The position numbers were made by a program, and so were the translations under genes. Shown here one piece after another: positions 1-5,816 of a stretch of DNA of 11,034 nucleotides. Under the pieces are notes generated by a model. It saw nothing but the letters and a program-made list of their open reading frames with translations. It was not told the origin of the DNA and ran no database searches. Each line of letters starts with the position of its first letter. Position 1 is the stretch's first letter. The DNA is from Thermoplasmata archaeon (GTDB lineage: Archaea; Thermoplasmatota; Thermoplasmata; Lutacidiplasmatales; UBA184), in contig JASHXS010000021.1 of assembly GCA_030043405.1 (NCBI GenBank), forward strand, positions 1 to 11,034. Reading direction: 5' to 3'.

Positions 1-17
1 CCGGCCCCGTCGCCCGC

Positions 18-38
18 GAAGGGACCTGGGGTCCCTTC
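18..38. repeat. Perfect inverted repeat (9-bp arms, 3-nt loop)
   Basis: GAAGGGACC (18-26) is followed after TGG by its exact reverse complement GGTCCCTTC (30-38). It lies just upstream of the first gene's TATA-like box. It could be the 3'-end hairpin of a gene left of the window or an operator-like site for the downstream pair. There is no T-tract after it, so a classical intrinsic terminator is not shown. Confidence 0.6.
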
Positions 39-43
39 CACCG

Positions 44-57
44 GAAGAAATTTCTAG
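44..57 (+). promoter_or_regulatory. Putative TATA box for the tandem membrane-protein pair
   Basis: This is the only AT-rich island in the first 75 bases, and it contains the 10-bp palindrome AGAAATTTCT (46-55). Its centre is about 22 bp before GTG 73 and 28 bp before GTG 79, the spacing expected for an archaeal TATA box driving a leaderless transcript. No Shine-Dalgarno sequence is visible. Confidence 0.5.
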
Positions 58-72
58 GTCCGCCCCGGTCGG

Positions 73-420
73 GTGACGGTGCAGTCGCCCCTCGCGCTGA
101 TGGGCATCGCGGGGGCCGTGCTCCTCGTCATCGGGGGTGGCATCGCGGGGATCGGTTTCATCAATGCCTCGAACGCCGAGACGGCCTACACGAACTGTTC
201 TCTGCACCCACCCTCCAGCGGGTGCGAGCAGCTGTCGAACAATGAAACGAACGCGTCCATCGCTTCCGAGCTCGACTTCGGCGTCGGACTGGTCGTCGGA
301 GGCGTCGGCAGCGGACTGCTCTTCGTGGCCGCCATCTCCTTCATGAACCGCGCGGCGGCCCGACCGCCGACCTCCCCGTCGCTCAGCGTCCTACCGCCTC
401 CACCCCCCGCGGGCCCATGA
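73..420 (+). CDS. Small two-helix membrane protein with polyproline tail (paralogue A)
   Basis: I do not recognise a named family. The 115-residue product has two hydrophobic helices (about residues 7-30 and 68-90). They flank a roughly 37-residue polar loop with two cysteines (C42, C51) and four N-x-S/T sequons, followed by a basic stretch (MNRAAAR) and a proline-rich tail with five consecutive prolines near the C-terminus. The positive residues after helix 2 suggest that both termini are cytosolic and the glycosylatable, possibly disulphide-bonded loop is outside. It is clearly a paralogue of the next gene: same helix-loop-helix-polyproline plan and a shared SNAxT motif after helix 1. The stop overlaps the next start as ATGA, so the two are probably translationally coupled. 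The start is GTG 73; GTG 79 fits the TATA spacing slightly better. Function unknown. Confidence 0.75.
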   Translation: MTVQSPLALMGIAGAVLLVIGGGIAGIGFINASNAETAYTNCSLHPPSSGCEQLSNNETNASIASELDFGVGLVVGGVGSGLLFVAAISFMNRAAARPPTSPSLSVLPPPPPAGP

Positions 421-899
421 ACGGGCGTCCACCCTCCCTCGCTTCCGGGCCGCCGTCGGCTCGACCGGTTCATCTCTTCGGCGTCCTCGGGGCCGTGCTG
501 CTCACGGTGGGTCTGGTCGTCGCGGGGGTCGGATACATCATCCTCTCCAACGCCGCCACCAACCTCGAAGCGTGCCTGTACGCGCCCTCGAGGAGTGAAT
601 CATGCCCGCAAGCCGAGAACGCCTACGACAACGCGACCGCGACGGACACGCTACTGCTGGGAACGGGCATGCTCGTCGCCGGCGCCGGTGCGGCCCTCGG
701 GTTCGGGGCGATGATCGCGATCTTCGCTCGGCGCGATCGAGCGCTGAGTACCGGAACGGTCGCGACGCCGTCTGCGTTCCAGATGCCTCCCAGCGGGCCG
801 ACCCCATCGGGGTCGCCTCCTCCGCCCTCGGCGGGTCCCCCCGCGGACCCGTCGTCCGACACGTTCTCCTATCCCCCGCCGCCCCCGGGGCCGCCCTAG
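417..899 (+). CDS. Two-helix membrane protein with long proline-rich tail (paralogue B)
   Basis: The 160-residue product is a paralogue of the preceding gene. It has a proline-rich N-terminus, helix 1 at about 20-43, an outer loop with two cysteines (C53, C63), helix 2 at about 78-104, then a basic stop-transfer segment (ARRDR). The roughly 50-residue tail is rich in Pro, Ser and Gly and contains four- and five-proline runs. The ATG lies inside the ATGA overlap with the upstream stop, with no promoter or Shine-Dalgarno sequence between them, so it should be co-transcribed and coupled. The tail is probably cytosolic and disordered; polyproline runs generally need aIF5A for efficient translation (family knowledge). 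It may act in pairing with paralogue A or as a scaffold, but this is inference. No known domain was recognised. Confidence 0.78.
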   Translation: MNGRPPSLASGPPSARPVHLFGVLGAVLLTVGLVVAGVGYIILSNAATNLEACLYAPSRSESCPQAENAYDNATATDTLLLGTGMLVAGAGAALGFGAMIAIFARRDRALSTGTVATPSAFQMPPSGPTPSGSPPPPSAGPPADPSSDTFSYPPPPPGPP

Positions 900-904
900 C
901 GCCC

Positions 905-936
905 GCGCGACGCCTTCCACGTCCGGAGCGTCGCGC
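905..936. terminator. Bidirectional hairpin between convergent genes
   Basis: GCGCGACGC (905-913) and its perfect reverse complement GCGTCGCGC (928-936) form a 9-bp stem, and TCC/GGA can extend it inward. It fills the 36-bp gap between the stop of the two-helix protein (899) and the stop of the GNAT gene (936-938, minus strand), touching the latter. A GC hairpin here could block read-through in both directions. It has no T-tract, so termination is inferred from position. Confidence 0.5.
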
Positions 937-1463
937 TAGAGGCTCGACTGGCGGGGACCCCGGTGGGGCGCCAGCCGGAGACCGAGGAGGACCTCCCCGT
1001 GCACGATCCGCATCCGGCTTCGGAGCCCCCACGCCCCGAGCCCGCCCTCTCGAAATCCCACTTCCTTTCGCTCCACCAGACGGAACCCGCGGGACCGGAA
1101 CAACCCGATCGAGGCGACGTTGTCCTCCTCGGCGGCCGCGTACACCACCTCGGCTCCGGCGGAACGGAAACGATGCAACGCGTCATCCAACAACGCGCTC
1201 CCGAGGCCCTCACGGCGTTGGTCCCGGGCGACGGCGAGGTAGTAGACATATCCGGCCTCGGGGACCAGGAGCTCGAGCATGGAGACGGCCACCACCCGTC
1301 CGTCGTGCTCGATCGCCCGGACCTCCGTGGCCATCCGCAGGGTCCGCTTGGCGTGCCAACGATAGATCCCGACGAACGAATCGAGAATCACCGGGACGGC
1401 TCGCTCCCGCTGGTCCGGCAGGAGGTCCGTGATGGGTCGGTTGGGCTCGCCTGACACGCCCAC
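936..1463 (-). CDS. GNAT-family N-acetyltransferase
   Basis: The predicted 175-residue acetyl-CoA-dependent N-acetyltransferase has the GNAT order. There is a short N-terminal helix region, then a strand (VRAIEHDGRVVAVSML, about 48-63) and another (AGYVYYLAVA, 70-79). Motif A follows, with the pyrophosphate-binding QRREGLGSALL (82-92), then a helix and strand (AEVVYAAAEEDN) and the motif-B FRSRGF (122-127). The substrate cannot be told: the fold acts on protein N-termini, polyamines, antibiotics and other amines. The open frame extends upstream to 1697, but that extension is low-complexity and overlaps the divergent promoter. GTG 1463 is about 28 bp from a TATA-like box and GTG 1457 is an alternative. 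The last 30 or so residues are basic and beyond the core fold. It converges on the tandem membrane genes and diverges from the exported protein gene. Confidence 0.85.
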   Translation of the reverse strand: MGVSGEPNRPITDLLPDQRERAVPVILDSFVGIYRWHAKRTLRMATEVRAIEHDGRVVAVSMLELLVPEAGYVYYLAVARDQRREGLGSALLDDALHRFRSAGAEVVYAAAEEDNVASIGLFRSRGFRLVERKEVGFREGGLGAWGLRSRMRIVHGEVLLGLRLAPHRGPRQSSL

Positions 1464-1484
1464 CGCCCCCGTCGCCCGAGCCCC

Positions 1485-1497
1485 GGTTTCGTTTGAG
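1485..1497 (-). promoter_or_regulatory. Putative TATA box for the GNAT gene
   Basis: On the minus strand this reads CTCAAACGAAACC, an A-rich patch in otherwise GC-rich DNA. Its centre is about 28 bp upstream of GTG 1463, which supports that start with a leaderless transcript. Confidence 0.45.
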
Positions 1498-1610
1498 CCT
1501 GCCGCCCCGCGGAACCCGGCGCGGGCGAGTGCGCCGAAGGGGCTGGGCCCGGACGAAGGTGGAGGAACCCCGGTTTTCGTGCCCTTGGGCCGGACGCCGA
1601 CGCCCGGAAC

Positions 1611-1618
1611 CCCTAAGT
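1611..1618 (+). promoter_or_regulatory. Putative weak TATA box for the exported protein gene
   Basis: CCCTAAGT is a weak TATA-like element centred about 25 bp before GTG 1640. Its spacing agrees with the other genes here, although its sequence is poor. It is the main reason for choosing GTG 1640 over upstream in-frame starts. Confidence 0.4.
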
Positions 1619-1639
1619 CGGCGGGCGCTAACGTTCCGC

Positions 1640-2200
1640 GTGGCCCGCCCGCGGTCGGTCCTGGACGATCCACCGGGTACGAAGCCCCGCCCTCCACTTT
1701 CCGATGAGACGATCCGACGAGTGTTCTACGGGGGATGGGGGGTCGTCGCGGTCGCCGTCGTCGTCATCCTGGTCCTCACGGCCGGTCGGAGCGTGCCCTT
1801 TGGCCCGTCGGGTTCGGCCGATTACGTGGGGTCGCAGGTCCCGACCGGGACGAACTTCAGCTTCCTGTTCTCCGAGTCGATCGCCCTGTACGCGGTGGCG
1901 CCCGGCGTCACTCCGGCCAACGAAACCGTCGTCGTTACGGTCTGGGGGAATTGGAGCGCCACCGCCCTCACGTCGGTTTCACTCAGCGTGAACGGGGTCT
2001 CCCCCGCGTGCCCGGCCCCGTGGGGGTGTTTCGGGCAACCGGGGACCGGGTCCGGCTCGCTCGGCCAGAATGTGACGATCCATCCCGCGTCAGGGCTCGG
2101 CCTCCCCGCCGACGGGTTCACGGTCGCCCTGGTCTTCTGGGCGACCGGGCAAGACACGGTCCGGGCCCTGTCGCCCCTCTACGCCGTGGCCACGAGCTAG
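1640..2200 (+). CDS. Membrane-anchored exported protein, unknown function
   Basis: The family is not recognised. From GTG 1640 the product is 186 residues: a roughly 30-residue charged and proline-rich cytosolic N-terminus, one hydrophobic helix (about 30-49, very Val-rich), then a 135-residue outer domain. The outer domain has alternating hydrophobic and polar stretches (for example ETVVVTVWGNW and TSVSLSVNG), which suggests a beta-sandwich. It contains two cysteines six residues apart (C124, C130) and four sequons (N72, N94, N104, N144). The single helix could be an uncleaved signal anchor. An open frame reaches back to 1493, but that part lies upstream of the TATA-like box and encodes Arg-rich low-complexity sequence. 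It stands alone between the divergent GNAT gene and the next small membrane gene, with its own promoter and 3' hairpin. Confidence 0.72.
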   Translation: MARPRSVLDDPPGTKPRPPLSDETIRRVFYGGWGVVAVAVVVILVLTAGRSVPFGPSGSADYVGSQVPTGTNFSFLFSESIALYAVAPGVTPANETVVVTVWGNWSATALTSVSLSVNGVSPACPAPWGCFGQPGTGSGSLGQNVTIHPASGLGLPADGFTVALVFWATGQDTVRALSPLYAVATS

Positions 2201-2211
2201 CGGGGGAGGGG

Positions 2212-2235
2212 CCGGCGGTGCTCACTGCCGGTGAG
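2212..2235 (+). terminator. 3' hairpin with a competing alternative stem
   Basis: Twelve bases after the stop at 2200, CCGGCGGTG (2212-2220) can pair with CACTGCCGG (2223-2231), with one G-U pair and a tight loop. An overlapping stem, CTCAC (2221-2225) with GTGAG (2231-2235), is mutually exclusive with it. It probably marks the 3' end of the exported-protein transcript. It has no T-tract and lies just before the next TATA box. Confidence 0.4.
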
Positions 2236-2242
2236 TCGGCCC

Positions 2243-2250
2243 TTTATTTA
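2243..2250 (+). promoter_or_regulatory. TATA box for the small membrane protein gene
   Basis: TTTATTTA is the clearest TATA box in the window. Its centre is about 24.5 bp before ATG 2271, but only about 12 bp before the upstream in-frame ATG 2259, which would lie outside the transcript. It therefore decides the start in favour of 2271. Confidence 0.65.
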
Positions 2251-2270
2251 CCGGGACGATGGACCCATCG

Positions 2271-2543
2271 ATGTCCGCGGACTTCCCCCACCCCAGCAGC
2301 ATGTTCCCCTCGCCGATCTCCGAGACGATCCAGGGCCTGAAGCGCCGGTTGGTGCTGACGATCGCCGTCCCCACCGCCTGGCTGAGCTTCACGCTGCTGT
2401 ACGTCGGCTTCTGGGCGCCTGGGTTCACCCTGTTCCAGAGCATCATCGTGGTGCTCGTGTCGCTCGTCCTCCTGATCGGGACGATCGCCGGCATCTGGGT
2501 GTCGTTCGGCTTCCAGCAGGCCCGCCGCTGGATCGACTGGTAG
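2271..2543 (+). CDS. Small two-helix membrane protein, unknown function
   Basis: The 90-residue product starts at ATG 2271; the open frame also allows ATG 2259, but promoter spacing argues against it. A soluble, proline-containing N-terminus (1-27) ends in a basic KRR. It is followed by helix 1 (about 28-47, LTIAVPTAWLSFTLLYVGFW), a very short turn (APGF) and helix 2 (about 52-78), then a short polar C-terminus (QQARRWIDW). The tight hairpin and basic flanks on both sides predict both termini in the cytosol. Aromatic residues are concentrated around the turn. I do not recognise a named family. It is unrelated in sequence to the two-helix pair at the left end. It has its own promoter and its own 3' inverted repeat, so it is probably monocistronic. 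Confidence 0.75.
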   Translation: MSADFPHPSSMFPSPISETIQGLKRRLVLTIAVPTAWLSFTLLYVGFWAPGFTLFQSIIVVLVSLVLLIGTIAGIWVSFGFQQARRWIDW

Positions 2544-2604
2544 CCGACCCGGCTCCCCCCCCGGGCGGCTCCGGTGCCGACCCCCCGGAGCTGCGCGGGT
2601 CGGC
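2543..2604. terminator. Nested inverted repeats filling an intergenic gap
   Basis: The outer arms GCCGACCCG (2543-2551) and CGGGTCGGC (2596-2604) are perfect 9-bp complements. Inside, GCTCCGG (2568-2574) pairs perfectly with CCGGAGC (2585-2591). The outer arm begins on the last base of the TAG stop of the small membrane gene, and the structure ends about ten bases before the next TATA box. It is probably a 3'-end or insulator structure. There is no T-tract. Confidence 0.5.
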
Positions 2605-2613
2605 CGCCTCAGA

Positions 2614-2623
2614 GGCTATATGA
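2614..2623 (+). promoter_or_regulatory. TATA box for the double-propeller surface protein
   Basis: GGCTATATGA contains TATAT centred about 30 bp before ATG 2649. The in-frame ATG at 2574 lies upstream of this box and inside the preceding inverted repeat, so 2649 is the start. Confidence 0.65.
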
Positions 2624-2648
2624 GCCGACTTCGGGGTCCTCCCCGGCC

Positions 2649-5600
2649 ATGTCCCGGTGCCCGGGCGCGGTGCTGGTCCTCGCGATCGGCGCCCTCTTGC
2701 TCCTCGGCGGGTCCCTGCCCTTGCTGGGGCGGGCGGTCGGGACCGAGCCGACCCCGGACACCAGCGCCGTCGTCGCGGACGCGGGTCCACCGACGTCCCC
2801 TCCGAACCCATTTTCCACGGGGATGGCGGCGAGCGCCGTCCTGGGATCCCCGAACTTCACGGGCGTCTACAGTTCGAGCTCGCTGAACGCCTCCGTGATC
2901 GAGCCGTTCCCCGAGTACGCGACCACGGACGCCGCCGGCGATGTGTGGGTCGCGGACTACGGGGCCGACCGAGAGCTCGAGTTTCCGGCCCCGCTCACCG
3001 ACGGCGAACCGGCGAGCGTCGTGCTCGGCCAGGCGAACTTCTCCGCCTCCGATCCGGGCGCCTCGGCGTTCAACCTTTCCGGGCCGGTCGCGAGCGCCGT
3101 CGACGCCGCGGGGGACGTGTGGGTCTCGGACTTCTACAACAACCGGATCCTCGAGTACATCCCGCCGTTCACCAACGGCATGTCCGCGAGCTTGGTGCTC
3201 GGCCAGGACTCGTTCGCGGGCAGCGCACCGGGCCATACGCTCGCGAACCTCTCCGGTCCCCTCGGGCTCGCGTTCGACGGACGCGGGGACCTCTGGGTCG
3301 CCGACCTGGACAACAATCGCGTACTGGAGTACCGACCCCCCTTCGTGAGCGGCATGAACGCGTCCCTCGTCCTGGGGCAGGCCGACGGGCTGGGGGATGC
3401 GCCCGGTCTCTCGGCCCGAAACCTGAGTGGACCGGTGGATGTCTTCGCCGGCCCGAACTGGATCTGGGTGGCCGATGCCGGCAACGACCGGGTCGTCGGC
3501 TACCCCATTCCGGCCCGAACTGGCGAAGCCGCGACCGAGGTGTTGGGCGAAACCTCCCTGTCCGGTTCGGGCGCGACCGGCCCCGCGGCGTTCGCCAACC
3601 CCGTGAGCGTCTACCAGGATGCCCGCGGGGCGGTCTGGGTCTCCGACGAGAACGACAACCGGGTCGTCGAGTTCCGCCCACCGTTCACCGACTTCGAAAC
3701 CCCCTCCATCGCCATCGGGCAGTCCACCCTCTCCGGGACCGGCGAAGGTCTCTCCGCTACGACGTTGACCGCTCCGTTCGGCGCGACGATGACCCCCGGG
3801 GGACAGCTCCTGGTCACCGACGGGGGGAACGGGCGGCTGCTCGAGTACCAGCCGACGAACTATTCCGTGACGCTCACGGCCGCGGGATTGCCCGCGGGCA
3901 CCCCGTGGTCGGCCACGGTCGACAACCAGACGGTCGCGGGGGCTGGACCCCTCGCCTTCTCCGTCGTGAACGGCTCCTACTTCCTGTCGGTCTCGGCGCC
4001 CGCCGGCTACGAAGCGGCGCCCGCCTACTCGCCCCTGGAAGTCAACGGCTCGTCGGTGGCCCTGACCGTCCAGTTCGGGGCCGCCCCGCCCGTCCCCTTC
4101 CCGAGCGGCGCCGCCGCGACCGTCGAACTCGGGCAACCGAACTTCTGGGCCAGTGGTTCGGCCGGCAGCCTGGCCAACGCCTCGAACTTCGGGAATGGCT
4201 CGACGTCCGTCGCGGTGGATGCGGAGGGGGACGTATGGGTGGCGGACGCGGGGTTCAACCGGGTGGTCGAGTACCGACCTCCGTTCGTTTCCGGAATGAA
4301 CGCGTCGCTGGTGCTCGGGCAGCGTTCGTTCAATGGAAGCCGGCCCGGCCTGGGACCCGCGAACCTCTCGACCCCGGAGGGTCTGGCCTTCGACCCGTCG
4401 GGGGACCTCTGGGTGGCGGACGCCGGAGCGAATCGGGCCGTGGAGTTCGCGCCCCCGTTCTCGACCGGGATGAACGCCACCGTGGTGATCGGGCAATCTT
4501 CGTTCGCCGGGGACCGGCCGGGGAACGGCGCGACGAACTTGTCCGCGCCAACGGGGCTCGCTTTCGACGGCGACGACCTGTGGGTGGTCGACTCGGGCGA
4601 CAACCGGCTGCTCGAGTTCGTCGGACCCCTCTCCTCCGGGGAGGGGGCCAGCGTCGTCCTCGGCCAGTCGACCTTCAGCGGCGTCGACCCGGGGACGAGC
4701 GCGACCAACCTATCGTCGCCGAGCGCGGTGGCGTTCGACGCCCTGGGGGATGCGTGGGTGGCCGACACGAACAACAATCGCGTGGTCGAATTTTCCGCTC
4801 CTCTTCGGACCGGTGAGGCGGCGACGCTCGACCTCGGCCCGCCCACCCTCGCGTCCAATGCCACGGCCGGACCGGGCGGCCTCCGGGCGCCGACGGGCGT
4901 GGCCGTGGACCCGACCGGGAACATCTGGGTCGCCGACAGCGGCGACAACCGGGTGGTGGAGTTCCCGGGGAACGTCAGCGGCCCCGGCAACTCGCCGATC
5001 GGAGCCCTCGGCCAGTCGAACGACACGACGGACTTTGCCAGCCTCGGACCCCGCGGCCTGGACGACCCCTCCACCGTCGGGGCCGGCTCTCAGGGCGACC
5101 TGTGGGTCACCGATGCCGGCAACCACCGGGTCGTGGGATACCAGCCGTCCACCTACTCCCTGACGTTCTCCCTCGTCGGTCTCCCGTCCGGGGTCGCGTG
5201 GACGCTCTCGCTCTCGCGCCAGTCGTTCAACGCGACGTCCCCGAGCTTCGGGTTCGCTCGCACGAACGGGAGTTACGCCTGGTCGATCGCGCCCATTCGT
5301 GGCTTCGTCCTGACGCCCCCGTCGGGGGTCGCGCTGGTGCGGGGGCTGAACGTCACGGTCGCGGTCAACGTCCGGGCCGTCACCTACGCGGTGGCCTTCC
5401 AGTCCGAGGGCCTCCCGAACGGTACGGTGTGGAGCGTATCGTTGGACGGCACGACGCACACCGGTTCCGGCGACTCGACGCTGGTCTTTGCGCTGGCCAA
5501 CGGCACGTACGGCTACTCGGTCCGAGGGGCCGCCGGCTACGCCGCCGTGAACAGCACCGGAGTGGTCGCGGTCGTCGGCAGTTCCCAGACTCTCGTGGTC

Positions 5601-5768
5601 ACGTTCATCCCCTCGCCCCTCTCCGACAGCTGGGTGACCCTGGCGACCCTCCTCGGGCTGACGGCGGGGGGTCTGACCGGCGTCGGCCTCTACGCATACT
5701 TTGTGGCGAGCCGACGCCCACCCGTCGCACCGAGCCCGTCCTCAGCCCGGGCCCGGGACCGCCCGTGA
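2649..5768 (+). CDS. Surface protein: two six-blade NHL propellers, three Ig-like modules, C-terminal membrane anchor
   Basis: The 1039-residue product is predicted to be anchored at the cell surface. Residues 1-35 form a signal peptide (a hydrophobic AVLVLAIGALLLLGG core after MSRCPG). Blades 1-6 have their WVAD-type strands at residues 98, 156, 214, 271, 328 and 386, a 57-58 residue period. An Ig-like module (405-476) follows, then blades 7-12 at 528, 586, 643, 701, 758 and 817, then Ig-like modules at 836-908 and 913-986. A membrane helix (about 995-1017) and a short Arg-containing tail end it. Each blade follows a pattern close to VLGQxxFxG, then NLSxPxGLAFD, then GDLWVADxxNNRVVEF. Blade 6 is degenerate (QLLVTDGGNGRLLEY). 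There are 28 N-x-S/T sequons. NHL propellers commonly bind proteins, glycans or nucleic acid; the ligand here is unknown. No enzymatic motif is seen. The ATG follows a TATA box; an in-frame ATG at 2574 is rejected. Confidence 0.88.
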   Translation: MSRCPGAVLVLAIGALLLLGGSLPLLGRAVGTEPTPDTSAVVADAGPPTSPPNPFSTGMAASAVLGSPNFTGVYSSSSLNASVIEPFPEYATTDAAGDVWVADYGADRELEFPAPLTDGEPASVVLGQANFSASDPGASAFNLSGPVASAVDAAGDVWVSDFYNNRILEYIPPFTNGMSASLVLGQDSFAGSAPGHTLANLSGPLGLAFDGRGDLWVADLDNNRVLEYRPPFVSGMNASLVLGQADGLGDAPGLSARNLSGPVDVFAGPNWIWVADAGNDRVVGYPIPARTGEAATEVLGETSLSGSGATGPAAFANPVSVYQDARGAVWVSDENDNRVVEFRPPFTDFETPSIAIGQSTLSGTGEGLSATTLTAPFGATMTPGGQLLVTDGGNGRLLEYQPTNYSVTLTAAGLPAGTPWSATVDNQTVAGAGPLAFSVVNGSYFLSVSAPAGYEAAPAYSPLEVNGSSVALTVQFGAAPPVPFPSGAAATVELGQPNFWASGSAGSLANASNFGNGSTSVAVDAEGDVWVADAGFNRVVEYRPPFVSGMNASLVLGQRSFNGSRPGLGPANLSTPEGLAFDPSGDLWVADAGANRAVEFAPPFSTGMNATVVIGQSSFAGDRPGNGATNLSAPTGLAFDGDDLWVVDSGDNRLLEFVGPLSSGEGASVVLGQSTFSGVDPGTSATNLSSPSAVAFDALGDAWVADTNNNRVVEFSAPLRTGEAATLDLGPPTLASNATAGPGGLRAPTGVAVDPTGNIWVADSGDNRVVEFPGNVSGPGNSPIGALGQSNDTTDFASLGPRGLDDPSTVGAGSQGDLWVTDAGNHRVVGYQPSTYSLTFSLVGLPSGVAWTLSLSRQSFNATSPSFGFARTNGSYAWSIAPIRGFVLTPPSGVALVRGLNVTVAVNVRAVTYAVAFQSEGLPNGTVWSVSLDGTTHTGSGDSTLVFALANGTYGYSVRGAAGYAAVNSTGVVAVVGSSQTLVVTFIPSPLSDSWVTLATLLGLTAGGLTGVGLYAYFVASRRPPVAPSPSSARARDRP

Positions 5769-5773
5769 GGGCG
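5760..5773 (+). terminator. Small hairpin with the stop codon in its loop
   Basis: CGCCC (5760-5764) and GGGCG (5769-5773) form a perfect 5-bp GC stem closing a GTGA loop, which is a GNRA-type tetraloop in RNA. The TGA stop of the surface-protein gene (5766-5768) sits in this loop. It may mark the 3' end of the transcript. It is short and has no T-tract. Confidence 0.35.
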
Positions 5774-5785
5774 CGCCGACTGCTC

Positions 5786-5794
5786 GGTTAAGTG
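5786..5794 (+). promoter_or_regulatory. Putative TATA box for the DNA methyltransferase gene
   Basis: CGGTTAAGT is the only AT-leaning patch in the 48-bp gap. Its centre is about 27 bp before ATG 5817, matching the leaderless spacing of the other genes. Confidence 0.5.
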
Positions 5795-5816
5795 GAGTCG
5801 GGAGTAGCGACCACGG

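Larger units (their letters stand above)
1464..1639. other. Divergent intergenic region, GNAT / exported protein
   Basis: These 176 bp separate the two divergent starts and contain both putative TATA boxes, near 1491 on the minus strand and near 1615 on the plus strand. Open frames run through it on both strands but encode only low-complexity Pro/Arg/Gly-rich sequence typical of GC-rich non-coding DNA. I see no other recognisable element. Confidence 0.55.

Noticed and set aside
963..1454. 163-codon plus-strand open frame
   Set aside because: It is antisense to the GNAT gene, whose acetyl-CoA motif is clear.
2574..2648. N-terminal extension of the surface protein to ATG 2574
   Set aside because: It lies in the intergenic inverted repeat, upstream of the TATA box, and would put 25 polar residues before a good signal peptide.
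2616..4496. 626-codon open frame on the minus strand
   Set aside because: It lies wholly opposite the NHL surface-protein gene, has repetitive Arg/Gly/Glu-rich composition mirroring the repeats, and shows no domain. It is a GC-driven shadow.
5744..5777. GC palindromes CCCGGGCCCGGG and GGCGCGCC near the surface-protein stop
   Set aside because: Short self-complementary GC strings are expected by chance at this base composition. Only the stop-codon hairpin was kept, at low confidence.
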